NCBI GenBank assembly: GCA_026419785.1
Contig: JAODTK010003643.1
Span: 124,001-188,000, forward strand
Length of the DNA: 64,000 nucleotides
Source of the DNA: Sclerodactyla briareus
Taxonomy: Eukaryota; Echinodermata; Holothuroidea; Dendrochirotida; Sclerodactylidae
Direction of reading: 5' to 3'
Shown: positions 1 to 12,560 of the stretch, one piece after another
How positions within the stretch are numbered: position 1 is the first letter of the stretch
Layout of the letters: the number at the start of each line of letters is the position of its first letter
Notes under the pieces: model-generated
What the model was told of the DNA's origin: nothing
Database searches by the model: none
The model's input: only the letters and a program-made list of their open reading frames with translations
Translations under genes and position numbers: made by a program

Positions 1-480
1 CTCTATACTATCCAATCGAAGCGGCACTATTATTCGCCGCGCAGCGTAGCGAAATATTCGAAATTAGGTCTTCTGCAAATGCCAAATGGTGATTTCCAGA
101 TGTCTATTTCCTGAGATAATTAGACTTGAAGCATTAGTATATTCCACCTTAGCCACACTATGTCTGTGCGATTTCAAGGCTATCCACGCGAAGCGGCATC
201 CCCATTGTTTGCCGCGCAGCGTAGCCAAATTTATGAAATTAATAATTTTATATGCCAAATGGTGATTTGCCAGATGGTATTTTCAATGGATAATAAAAAA
301 CTAATTTCACAAATTCGAATTAATAACCTTAGCCCTCTATGTTCCTATCAACTTTGGGCCTATAATTTGCGAAGCGCCAAATTGGTTTCCTCCCGCAGCG
401 TAGCAAATCTATTAAAGTGAGGTTTTCACCTCACCTTAGCCGGCTAGTGCGAAATTTTCTAAACTGCGTGTGCTTGGACA
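1..480. repeat. tandem repeat, unit about 175 bp, cut by window start
   Basis: Three diverged copies are visible, starting near 15, 187 and 367. Each has a motif close to GCGAAGCGGC, about 20-30 bases, then CGCAGCGTAGC, and the first two go on to TGCCAAATGGTGATTT. The two short motifs partly oppose each other, so each unit could form a weak hairpin. A faint fourth remnant (CAGCGTAG) lies near 645. The array probably continues to the left of the window. Short ORFs here are products of the repetition and are not called as genes. Confidence 0.8.
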
Positions 481-3400
481 TCAATGAGTGAAGGAGCCAG
501 ATTGTCATTTTTTTTTATTTCTCTATAATAAATATATAATAAACTGTATTTTTAAATAACTTCACACCATTGAAAAGAATATCCCTTCAGCGGTCATGCG
601 ATTCCAGAATAAGTGAAGTGGACAAGTGCACCATGATTTGTCAAGCAGCGTAGACATTGTAGAGACGGGGATAGTGTGGCGTTTCTAGAATGAGATTAAA
701 TTTCAAACAAAAATATTCCTATAGCCTGAAAATATACATGGTCAGCAAAATTAACGTGATTTTGATATGATTGCTAGTGATTTTTGATGACAGGCATCGA
801 AGCGTTCCAGTGTTTAATAAACGTTCGTTAATGATTCCCCTCAATTCTTTGTCCTACAAAACTCATATCTTTTCCTAAATTGGTATTTATGGGGTGCCGG
901 ATTGCATCATCTGGCGGGCCCAGATTTGGCCTGCCGACGGTATTTGGGAACCCCAGTGAAGTGTTTGATAGGTTGAATCATTTCCATGAATAGGTAGAAC
1001 GAAAACACCTTACAATATCAGGGGACCAGCGTGTAATTGAACCAAATTTTAAGCATTAGCTCGCATTTTCTGGGCCGGTAGAACCTTGAGCTGTAAATGA
1101 CGACTCGCGGTGGTCAGTTGGTGACACTATGTATATTTGATAACAATATCGAGCGCGAGCTCAGGCCAGGGATCATATTAGCACGGCAATGGCATTTATA
1201 ATATCCTGATACAGGTTCAAGTGGAAAGTGTGTGGGTGGTGGGGGGGGGGGGGGGGGGGGGGGGGTGGGAAATCCGCAACGATATCAAAGAACAATTGAC
1301 TATATAGACCACTTTTCCATTTGAAATACCTTTTTAATTAGATTATGACATAATTTTTAGACACCTATGACAAGCAAAATTGACGGGGGCAGGCTCCCCC
1401 GGCCCCAATGAGCACGCGCCAATGGCAACGGATCGGAAGATACTTCTCGCTCGGATGCCTTGTCCGTCACATACAGCCGTTAGTAAGCAGATAGGGACCG
1501 AATGTCTTTTGAATTGTCATTGATATAGGTCATCTTACATTCCTCTCATTGTTGCATTTGAATGATGAATTATGCTCCTCAAACCCGACATCAAACGCCA
1601 AAGTTATCAGCATGTGCATGGTATAGTGATGAACGCCGACACCTGGTCAATTAGACCAGAGAACCGACTCCTTGTGGGGGACTATTTGCAGCAGCTTATA
1701 ATGAACGCAAACAGCCATTTAATCGAAACTTTGGAGAAAAGGCAATGGCAGACGATTGCCCCTCGTTAATAAATGGTGGGTGGAGGGCAATTATTCATCG
1801 GTCCCCAGAGTTTCCACCATCAATTCTTCCTTCAGGTCTCTAAAACCCTAATGAAGCGAGCAGTTAATACGAATGTTTACGATCGCCTTCATACGGGCGT
1901 CAAACGACTCGTTCTAAATTTTCACTTCCAAATAACCAGTCGCTGTTTTCCAGGGAAAATGTTGGTTGTATCAACCCCCAATTCAACAGAAATAGAAATG
2001 AGCGACACTGAGTAATATAAGAACAAGGTATAATGACACAGTTTAGCTCACAATAATCTGCAGCACTCAATGTGATAGGGAGGGGGGGCCACCCTTTTTT
2101 TAATGACATTGCAGAATTATTCAAATGAAACCGGTTCCTTTGAACTAAAATCCATGAAAATGGTCTATCGGTATAAAACGGTCAAAATCATGATCAGTTT
2201 CAATCGTTCTGGCAAGCAGCGTTTTGTGTGATGCCAAAAGTCGCCTGTACGTGCCTTGCACGCAGACATAGCAGTTACGAAAGCCAAGACATTATTGTTA
2301 TCTCTATTTTCCACATACCGGTCAATCCAGTAGCAGTGTATTACGGAGACGTATTGATGGCCTTTGGGTAGCTCACGCCCCTGTCGTCTGTACAAAGTCA
2401 GAGTTATTAGCAAAATGATCGAATATAGAGGGAAATGTATTAAGCTGTAATTTGCTAAAATCAATATGATCACCGCCATGTCAATCGGTTACCAATCCAC
2501 AAACAATAAGGCCTGTGCAGGGGCGTCGGCGGAGAGTTTCGAAAAAGTGGGGGGGGAAACATCGAATTCAAATAACCATCTAAGCGGAGCTCCACCATCG
2601 TTTGGCGCGGAGTGTACAAAGGAAAATTTTCGGATTTTCATACCCTACAGATCGACGGAAACGGACACTGCCAGGCTCAATAGCACCCATCTACATGTGT
2701 GAGTTGAGTAAAAAGACGGCAAAAAAGTTTGTCATTGCGGCATACTAAGATGATTTACGAGTATCACACAGATATGTTTTATTACCTTTTCTACTCTGGC
2801 TTTTTTGCGTGGGATTCACGGGTCTACCGAACGGTATCTAGTGGGATCGAAGGGACAAAGCCATAGGCCGTACGGACCACTCAACTGGGAGAAGAAAAAT
2901 ACAGTACTCGAATTTTACAAGTAGGTCATTGGAAACTACCAGCGCGGCAAAGCGCGCGAAAAAAAATGCAGTTTTCGGGCATTGTATCGAAAAAGACTGC
3001 AAAAAATTAAGGTATTTTTGCACTTTGCTTTTTCCTTCCAAATTTCCCAAGAATTTCCCCGAATTTTCATTCGAGAAATGGGGGGGGGGGGCGTCTGCCA
3101 CCCGAAAGCAATGATCGAAGCATTAAATCCATATTTAGCCCAAACGCCTGGAAGAAAAAAACGCCATGCGCGCGAAAACACTTGGAAAAATTATGAACTT
3201 TTGGCTATACGATTTGAAATTCGAGAAATCGGCATGAAACATGGGTAATAATCCTCTCCACTCGCGCCCTAGTGGGTCGAAGATCTTCACCGGGGGGCCG
3301 CACCTGAATAAGTGGATTAAGACAATTTCCAACGCGATTATTGTTGGTTAGACAAAAATAGGAATAAGTATAGAGATACAAAAATCGGGCATTTGACGAT

Positions 3401-4950
3401 TAATTTTATTACGGTCCGGAAAAGTGGAGGGGAAAAACACGATTATTATCCCCCCCACTTTTGAAAGTGGGGGGGAAATGATCCCCCCCCGTCCCCCAAC
3501 TGGTTGACCCCCATGGGCCTGTGTGGGGTTCGCGAGTCGGACACTTCCACAGCCTATAAATATATCGTCAGGGACGCCGTTCCCACACGAGGTGACTGAC
3601 ACAGGCGTGCATCGCCTGGTTTGTGTGATAAGAGTCAAAAGATAAAACCATATCGAGTCAAATAAATGAACCTAAAAAAAAATACTTAACTTTGACTTCG
3701 ACCATTCGACCATGAGAAACATTTTCTAGTTGAGCGGACCAGGACAGATGACAACTCCAACTCGTTTTCCATGGGACTTGATGGGAATTAATCTCCCAAG
3801 CTTATAATAAACACAACCTAAACATTGCAGCCTCAACCGGACTTGCCCCATCATGTACATTAGCGCCTATCCCTTTATCTACCTACCAGTTAAAAACTTT
3901 TATTTTATTTTTTTGTTTTCGAGTTTGTTTTCCACTCTCTTAACGATGAGTTGAAAAATGAAAATCTAATCGATTTATTTTTAAGTCTACCATAGACTCC
4001 ACCAGAGGGAACAATCTAGTAGATTTAAATTAAGTCTGTCATTAGATTAAAATTATGATAAATCTATGAAGATTGGATTTCAGTGAATAGACTTAAAAAA
4101 AACGAATAGACCTCAAACCTCAAATCTTTTTTAGAGTTAGGATTTTAAATCTAATAAAGGATGTAATTCCTTGCAACAGTAGCTACCGAATAGGAAGTCA
4201 AATCAAGTTCTATGAGACGAAATTAAATCTTTTCACTAATGACATCCTATAAACTTCCTTCGAAAGAGACTTAGAATAAGAATGAATAACCATGAGAGGG
4301 ATCATTATGTTTTGAACTTTTTATTTACAATGGAATATCAACAATATCCCATTCATGGCGAGAAATAAAAATTAAACTTGACAGCGATTAAGTTGTGATC
4401 AAAGTGCATCTTGATCTTCCCAATCAATAATTAAAATGTCTTCTGCCTAGTGCCTAGTCTAACTTACACACCATTTGCCAACTCCAACATATTTTTTTCA
4501 GCTGGGGCGCTGCACACACCAGTCATGTAAATACCTTAATCGATGTAAAATAGATGTTGGTAGAACGTCACAGCTTTCCACAAACAGAATTTCAGTTACT
4601 CGTTGGTGTATAATATCAGTTTTAATTCATACAGCAATGTGGAAATGACATTTCTGTAGTTTAATATAAGTGAATAATATACTAATTTGAATAGGATGGA
4701 CATGAAGGGAGAAAAAAAACTGTGGAGAATAGGCAACATAGCATCTTCGTTAATTCTTGAAATGACCACCCACCCATCCAAATAAATCAAAATAACTTTT
4801 TTACCCCAGAATATCAATTTTGAAAGACAAGCTATAAAGTGTTTGTCCTTGACGATAGAATTATATTACTATATGAGATAAAATTTCCAAAAAAATTGAA
4901 AAGGTGAGAATACAACTTAAATATACATGGCAATAAACAGGCCTTAATAT
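481..4950. other. no gene recognised; contains a 25-base G run
   Basis: No reading frame here looks conserved. The stretch holds an uninterrupted run of 25 G at 1,241-1,265, further G or C runs near 2,085, 3,080 and 3,480, a strong hairpin at 3,450-3,475, and AT-rich DNA from about 3,660 to 4,950. The short ORFs overlap on opposite strands and show no family motif. Confidence 0.5.
3450..3475. repeat. perfect 12-bp GC-rich hairpin
   Basis: CCCCCCCACTTT is followed by a two-base loop and then AAAGTGGGGGGG, a perfect 12-bp stem. Another C run follows within 15 bases. Confidence 0.85.
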
Positions 4951-4954
4951 TCTG

Positions 4955-5870
4955 AAGAACCAGAACGCCAAAAGCTTAGTGATTCCTTTGTGACTCTTTC
5001 TGTAAACCTATGCCGACTCAAGGACAAAGGGGGATTGTACCAGCTCATTGTGGAAACCTAATGACGTCTGACAAATACTTTGACAGATAGCTACCCCTAA
5101 TTTCAAGGACTTTCAGACCTTGACCTCTGGTGACCTCTGACCTGACCCCAAAAATGATAGGGTCATGTACTCATCATGGGCAACGCACATACCAATTATG
5201 AGCTCCATCCATCTAGGTGGGTCAGTTTGCGTGTTTCACAGCCAAAGTTGGCCAATTATTGAACTTTCACAAATTTTTCTATTTTGACCAAAATTCATCA
5301 CCTTCACCCCGACCTCTACCAAAACAATAGGGTTCCTGTAGTCCCCACAAGGAAGCTAACCACAAATTTGAACACGATCAGACCAACCATTCTGGACTTA
5401 TCGTATTCACAAGGTTTTTCAGACTTTGACCTCTCAGACCAGCCCCCAAAACAAGAGGGTTTCTGATACTCATCATGGGGAACACACATCCAAGTATGAG
5501 CTTCATCCATCCAGTGGGGGGTCGAGTTTTATCGTTTTCACAAGCCAAAATTTGGCAAATTATTGATTCTCACAAATTTTCTATTTTCGAAACCAAAATT
5601 CACCCCGACCTATCACAAACATGGGATCCTGTACGCCCAATAAGAAATCTACACACAATTTGAACCTGATCGCCCACCATTCTGTAATCATCATGGCGAC
5701 CACACAATCCAAGATGAGCTTCAAATCCATCCAGTTGGGTCCGATTCTTGTGTTTACAAACCAGCGTCACACACATACACAATCACACAACACGCACACG
5801 TCACACACAGCACTGGCATGACTGCATAATTTCATCCGACTTCGTCAAGGAATCAAAAACTTGGCAAGAG
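4955..5870 (+). repeat. dispersed tandem-unit element, copy 1
   Basis: The copy begins near 4,965 with the family head GCCAAAAGCTTAGTGATTCC. About 2.5 tandem units follow, marked by ATAGGGTCATGTACTCATCA (5,157), an equivalent at 5,457 and another at 5,690, so the unit is close to 300 bp. It ends in a CA-rich tail (about 5,768-5,815) and then the tail motif TTCATCCGACTTCGTCAAGG. The same head, unit and tail occur at 40,955-43,500, in the same orientation. Copies differ by many one-base indels. It encodes nothing recognisable. Confidence 0.85.
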
Positions 5871-7985
5871 GTTACAATTGAAAAAGCAATTGCATGGTGT
5901 AATGCTCTCTAAAGAAAAATAAGCTTGTACATTAAACTCATCAGATAGGAAGACTTGGCCTGAAACCCTGAAAAGCGAGGGAGGGGCAAAAGGTAAGTGG
6001 AAGGGGAAATAAATACCCCACCCCTTACAAATCTATCGCTGAACACAATTCTAAAGAAAAATTGTTGCTGTCGTTTGAAGAGGACAAATCTCCTCTATAC
6101 ACTATGCTATGGCACCTTCTCTGCAGAAGAGCAATGGCAAAGCAAGAATGAAAATACACAGGCTGACATTTTCCTAAAATGGGGCACAGGATCCGAAGAG
6201 CAATGGCATGGCAAAATAAAAACAAATTGCGTCTTCATCAAGGGTCAATGGAAAAGTTAGGTGGAAGTTCTTTCCCAGCCACAACAAAATGATAGTTCCC
6301 CCTCCCCAACCCTTTTTTTTGTATACAACTTTTTTTGTGCTAAGGAAACTGGTAAATAAAATTAAATGTGGTTCATACTGATGGATGGACATACAAATAC
6401 AGACTCGTAGCATATTGTGGGGGTGCATGGTCGATAATGGGAAGTAGAGTATGTGAAATAGATACATATTCTCCTCAAATAACCCACATCTCCCCATCAG
6501 TATCACAGGGCATCATGAGTGTTGAAAGTTGAAGCATACATTGTTGCATTTCAAATTAGTGTTTAGAGGGGTCTGCTTCCTAGCTCAGGTCGCACCGCTA
6601 TCATGAGGTTGGTACATTGGTGCTTATAGGTTAGGCTGTACCTTCAGGCTATTGTGTGCAGTACAACCGTTTCAATAGCGTATGATGCATTTCGGCAAGA
6701 CAGCCTCAACAGCAACACACATTCCAATATTGATTATAGCCTACCAAGAGGCCGGAGAGGCTAAGAACGGTAAAGTTAGTGCGTAAATGATTCATTACAC
6801 CGAGTTCCCACTGCTGGTACTTTTGTGCTCTTCTGTCTGTTCCGGACTGCCTCTTCCTATCCCTGCCACTTCTGTGACTTTTGCAGCATGGCAGAGGAGG
6901 CGGAGCCCTCGCAGTCTCGCACTCCCAGTTTCACTGTGCAGCTCCGATCCTTGTATACAAAGCTTGCTATGAATTCCCCAAAAATGGAGGATGGCTGGTT
7001 CAGTCATGTTGAACAGATGATGACAGTCACTGAATCAAGAAGTCCAGTGAGATTAGGATGGCTGACCGGTGAGGTAGAGGTAGCCTCAAATGGATTGGAG
7101 TAAAGTCTGCGCAGATGTCCTTGCTGCCAAGGTAATGCTTGCCCAGATAGGGTTGGTTGAAAAGGTGTGGGCCGTTGAGTTTTTCCCGTCTTAGAGATGA
7201 TGGCCCGGTGCATAATGGGACATCAAATACATAGAGGTGCTTAAACGGCTGTCGCTAGGCTTGTCCCGCAAGGAGCAACAACTTTGTCCAGACAACGAAA
7301 AACTGAACCGGTCTCCTTGCTGTCCCCTAAGCCAACGATAGCTTGCTGGTACTGGATAGACGCTTCTTTTCTTGCCTTAGCTGCTGCTCGACATAGGTTC
7401 CTGTCTGAAAAAAAGGAAATAGGTTCAGTAGAATCAACAAACCAATTTTTCAGCAAATGGTTTTATAATCGTAAAAGCACTATGTATCAGAAAAATTTCA
7501 TGATTGTGTTTGAATTAATGATCCAGTATACTGGGTTGTCAAGCTACATTTACAATAAGCAGTTGAAGAAACCTTCCTTTACTGAGCACCAACCAATTTC
7601 TACAATCAAAGGCTAATCGTTCTTGCAATTTTATAGCATTTTCAAAGACAGAAACTGTTTGTTTTGCCAGATCAATTGTTGAAATAAACTATTCGAGAGT
7701 GCAAAGCGAGAGTGCACAGCGAGAGTGCATTTCCAATGTGCTGACACAGTAGCTTTGTAAACCACAGTACAGCACACAGCTAATTGTCCGATAGTACTGC
7801 AACGGTGAGTCTGCAAACCGAAGACAAACCAGTAGCATCATGTTGAAATGGGGCTGGGAAACTGAGATTGAAAATTATTATAGGCTTACTATCTTGCCAT
7901 TGGCAGGAAAAACAACCACACTGCTGGTCATAATGATATTGGGCATGGCATAATATGAAAGCAGAGGGGTCACCATTCATAGTGC
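5871..7985. other. unassigned region with one weak exon candidate and a short tandem repeat
   Basis: Nothing is identifiable by family. An open frame on the plus strand at 6,889-7,103 begins with ATG just after a pyrimidine-rich tract ending in CAG, reads MAEEAEPSQSRTPSFTVQLR and stops at 7,103. It could be an exon but matches nothing I recognise (about 0.15). At 7,692-7,733 a 13-base unit, CGAGAGTGCA plus three bases, is repeated three times. Confidence 0.4.
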
Positions 7986-7989
7986 ATTA

Positions 7990-8460
7990 TTTATGATATC
8001 TGATCAAAGCCGAAAGCCAAAGGCTTAGTGATTCCTTGACTCATTTCTGACAAACCTAAGCCACAATTCAATTGGGAAATTGTACCAGCTCATTATGGGC
8101 AATATATGACATGTTGTGACAAATTTTCCCATTTCCCCACGAAAATATGGTATCTTGATCAAGCAAATGAGTTCCCAAGTTCACCTTGGTCTCACCACCT
8201 TATGGACCTTAAAACCACGTTCACAATGTTTTCCAGCTTTGGCCTCTGGTGACCTCTGACCTGAGCCCAAATAGGGTCATCTACTCATCATGGTGAACAC
8301 ACATACCAAATAAGAGCTTTTCAGTCCATCCAGTGGGTCAGTTATCCTGTTTACCAAGCTGACGGTCATATGCCACACGTACCACTGTCTGACTGTATGG
8401 GATTCCTCTTACTTTGTCAATGCCTAATAAATAATTTTAAATATAATCTCTTTTGTGATT
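7990..8460 (+). repeat. dispersed tandem-unit element, short copy
   Basis: The head GCCAAAGGCTTAGTGATTCC (about 8,018) is followed by the TTGTACCAGCTCATTATGGG block. A single tandem unit follows, with TGACCTCTGGTGACCTCTGA-type motifs and a CATCATGGTGAACACACATA match near 8,288. The sequence diverges after about 8,360. It is the shortest copy in the window and lacks a clear CA tail. Confidence 0.75.
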
Positions 8461-8509
8461 TGTTCTTTTGTGCATCCTTACCACATCAGAATCAGGCATA
8501 ACTGATCGC

Positions 8510-9480
8510 CATGGCGTCCCAGGGGGGGGGGCCAAGGGGTGGGCAACGTGCCCCCCCTGAACCTTGTGCCCCCCCGTGTGCCCCCCCCAAATGAAATTTG
8601 TGATTTTCAAAAAGAATATTCTGTAGTCAGTATTTGACTACGAATTTGATATAGATCTAGGCAAACCACCAAGAAAGTATCACCAGAATGGCAGTAGATG
8701 TGCCAAATTTTGCTCTCGAATGCGATAGAAAGTGACAATTTTTCGCGCGTGCCTATAGTGGATTCAGTCCCTTGCTCTCCCTGTCATCGCCGCACCCTCT
8801 ATGGAATGTCTACCTCATGGCCCCCTACTCATACATACTTTGAGGTGAAACTGAAATTATACAACATCATTCTCATTGACCCTGAAAACTACAGTCAACC
8901 TCCTTTTTATTACTGAACCCTTTACCCTCCCGGTCTATTTCCTCCTCCCTCTTGACCACGCGCGATTGGACTGCAGTAGCTTAGGCTATAGACTGCTGCT
9001 CGATTTGTCAGACGGTGCATGTTTTCTTCCAGGTAACTGCTACTCACGTCTAGACGTCATATCCTTGGTTGTGCACAGTGGAACTGAAGATAGCTAAATG
9101 TTCCAGACTGTTTTTCCAGATGTGTCGGGAAAATCCCAAAAAAAGTGCGCGCTTCGCCCGCAATGGCGAACATAGTGTAGCGCACAAATGATTAAATTCC
9201 TGGCCCAAAAAGTCGGGACAGCGATGAGATCGAGGTCTGACAAAATGTGAAAATTTTCAACCGATTCAGAATTTCTGATCACAATGCCCAGATTTTGAGC
9301 TTTGGTATATTGCAGGCCTGAACGCTCCGGAAAAAAGGTCATTTCGGTCCACTTGGGGGTTTGCGCACCATTTTCCTCCTATGGCGCTCCGCTTAGATGG
9401 TATTCTCATTCTCTCGCCCCCACAAAAGGTCTATGCCCCCCTTGTGCCCCCCGCCAGATCGAAAGGCTGGTGACGCCACG
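8510..9480. mobile_element. non-autonomous hAT-like DNA transposon (971 bp)
   Basis: The 8-base sequence CTGATCGC is found immediately outside both ends (8,502-8,509 and 9,481-9,488), a perfect target-site duplication. The termini are inverted: the left end reads CATGGCGTCCCAGG, and the right end read inwards is CGTGGCGTCACCAGC. They match over about 13 positions with one indel. Both ends lie beside G- or C-rich runs (8,523-8,590 and 9,435-9,453). An 8-bp duplication with CA-starting inverted ends is typical of the hAT superfamily. No transposase frame is present, so this would be a passively mobilised derivative. The superfamily call is inference; the duplication and inverted ends are directly visible. 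Confidence 0.8.
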
Positions 9481-9488
9481 CTGATCGC

Positions 9489-12415
9489 AACATCCACATG
9501 AACATACTTCATCTGTAATCTACAAACCTGTAATGTAATGCCCAATGCCTCATTTCACACCTGTTCTATCAATTCATTTGTGATCGACAAACTAGTCCAA
9601 TTGTGTACAACTGATACGTTCAGTTAACGGACACAATCCGTAGCTATTAGCATTGTGCAGTTTGCGACACTACAATGAACTCTGAACGAATCAAATCATA
9701 CATTTTACTTACTGGGAGAGACTGCACCATGAATCAGCCATATCTTTTCTGCTGGATGAAGTCGACGTCCCTCGGACCCGGACAACAAGCTTGTGTACTG
9801 TTGAAGCTAATGCAGTTAGGGCACACAGATCACCTATGAAGAGGAGGTGAACAGGAGTATTACTTTTGTTCTTTTGAAGAAAACCACAGCTAATATTCCA
9901 CATGTTTTGTTTTTTCCTCACTCATCCAGTGGTTATTTAATCAACCACCAGATATCATAGTAGTGGAATAAATGTGCCGTAGAGCTGGAGCTCTGAGGCA
10001 GTAGGTTGCCTACACCTGCAGTCGAGCAGAGGAGTAACTTTCTTGTATCTATGTTTTAGTACAATGAATGAGCATGACAGCTTTACCACTAATCAGGCAC
10101 TGAAATTTAAGCAATCTCAACTTAAGGGACAAATGGTTGTCCTACACCAAAGAGGTACTGTGGTCCCCCCCCCCCCCCCCCAAATCGTATATTTTTGTGA
10201 GGAAGGACCAAAAATGATCTGCTAATGACAGTCTTTTTTTTTGGGTAGCAGTGTTCACACTAGTTACGTTATTTTTTAGGGAGGATTTCGAAATCTAATC
10301 CACCTAAGGGGTTTCTTACATTAACCGTATATTACTCTCATAAAATCTTGTTACACCGCGGGACATTGCTACAAAGTATTCAACAATTAGAAGGATATGC
10401 GTTGAAGAGCTACAGGCTTTAACAGCAGCAACATCGTCCGCCTATTTATTTCTGTGCGGAATGTTGGACTTGGTTGAACCCCTGTCGGTGGGCAGTTTAT
10501 CAATCACATTCCTTGATGACATGCGCATGGAGGAATGCACTGGGATAATAACCCGGCAACACTCATACACAATTCTCATGGACTGCTGCCCGGGATTGCA
10601 CATGTGCTGCGACTGAATGGGCCTACATTGTCACGTTATATTACAATTTGTGGGAAATGGCTTTTCAAAATGAAATCTCATTGTCTGAAAGGACCTGAAT
10701 TAAAATCCAATTTACATAATATTTTTCTGTAACCTTGTAGATGAAGGGCCAGTTCTGATAATCATTCCTAAATCCATTCTAAGACCATGAATAATAATCT
10801 TGAGAGCCAGCATTGCATAGCTGTTGGGGGGTCACATTCCTGAATCCTGATGTGAACTACTTTTTTTCACAGCTATGTAAGTTGGCAGTCACTAGTTGAA
10901 TTATTAACGGGGCCTCAGGTTTTCTCCAAAAATTGCCACAAATGTTTTGAAGGTTTACTGTATAATATCTACGTTTACCTGGACCAACTCTGTTGAGATT
11001 CTCCCGTGCGACACCTGTGGTTGTGCGTCTCTCTCTTCGGTGTAGAGTTGAGATCACCCAAAACAGATTACTACAGTCCCTCCCTGGATGAATAGAAAAC
11101 TGAATAGTTTTACCAACGTAACTTATAGTTGTTCTATCCCAGTCGAGGACCTCAAAGACGAAAATACTGTAGGCTACCTGTCACATTTTGGATGGGCTTC
11201 AGCACCAGATACGTTAGGCAATGGCATGTTGCCGTCTGTGTTTGGTTTCCATAATTGGCTCACCTCTACATTTGGAAAACTGTTGAAGAATTTTTTCCAT
11301 TGCAGAGCTTCAGCCTTGGCCGACTGTAAACAAGAGGCTCCAAATTTTGGTCAGGTTTTTAAAAATGCCCTCTTTCCATCTAGCCTCAACTAGTTTTTGG
11401 GGGTCACTCTACAAGACACTCAGCTAGGTCGCCCCTTCAATGCTCAAAATGCTCGGGGCACCTGTCCTTGCAGCCCATAACTTGTGATTGCATTAACTAT
11501 TGGTTTTTAAAAATTCTACGTATCATCATGATTTTTTGGTCCATTGTGCTCGCGTTCCCATAAAATATAATCCTATATTACCGCGTCGAGAACCACTTGA
11601 ATGGTCCTTACCATAGCAGTCCATAACTGTCTTACTTCTTTGTTCATAATATATACAGTAAGAAGTGGTCTGATGTCACATCACACTAGCAGTTGCTGTT
11701 GATAACAACATGCATGTCACATTTTCAAAACTAACTTTCATTCATGTGAAGAAATATGGGGAAAGTTCCATTGCACAATACCATGCATGAAACAGTTGGA
11801 TACACAGAGAAAGCATCGTTTATGTTTCAAATAACAACATTCTACTTTCCCTTTTTTTAAGTAACACATTCTCTGCAGGAAAGTTACTGAGATTCACCTA
11901 CCCCACCACCCACCCACTATGACAATTATACCTCTGTCAAGACCTAATTGGAATCATTGTGCAATACTGCAAATTCAATAGAAACGAAAAATATTTGCAG
12001 GTTTGTCTAAGTCGACACATCGTCATCCTTGCCTGCTGGAAAAGGGCTGTGTGATCAAATTAATTTGTGGCCAACAAATTTAGTGATTAATTGTTTCCAA
12101 ACGATTGATATTCATAATCGATAACACTACCACTTTCGTGTAATGATAACATGCCTGACAAAATGCTCAAAAATGTGTGTTTCTAACTACTCACTTTGTG
12201 GGCCTTGTTAACGACACATGTGAGCATCTATTTCACTTAATATCCTTTCAATATTACTGTAGTAGGATATATTGGCGTGGTTGGTTATCAATTCAATGCC
12301 ACAGTCGGCATCACAAAGGGCTGACAATCCAGGGTACAACAAAGAATACAGGTCCAGGTCAGCTAAATCCCCAGTCCCCACCATGCCAAACTATAAGTGA
12401 ATATTGCCTCGCAGC
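9489..12415. other. no gene recognised
   Basis: This is single-copy-looking AT-rich DNA with a C run at 10,166-10,181. The longest open frame is 101 codons on the plus strand (11,088-11,393). It has no motif I recognise and no convincing splice boundaries, so it is not called. Confidence 0.4.
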
Positions 12416-12419
12416 GCTT

Positions 12420-12560
12420 ACGTATCAGGGCTCGAAATCAACCGACGGCACCGTACGGCAATGTCGTCAGTGCCTACATAATTGCCGGGCAATGCCCCCT
12501 CAAATCTGCTAACCGACGACCAAAACTGCCGTCGTGCCCTGGGTTTTAGGCCGCCGATGC
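12420..12560. repeat. probable dispersed repeat fragment
   Basis: It begins AGGGCTCGAAATCAACCGAC and continues with imperfect CCGACG/CCGTCG-type inverted words and the phrase GTGCCCTGGGTTTTAGG. Stretches of similar style, with repeated TGCCCT and ATGGCC words, occur at 13,990-14,090 and 25,145-25,235. I infer an old dispersed repeat family; no ends are definable. Confidence 0.35.
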
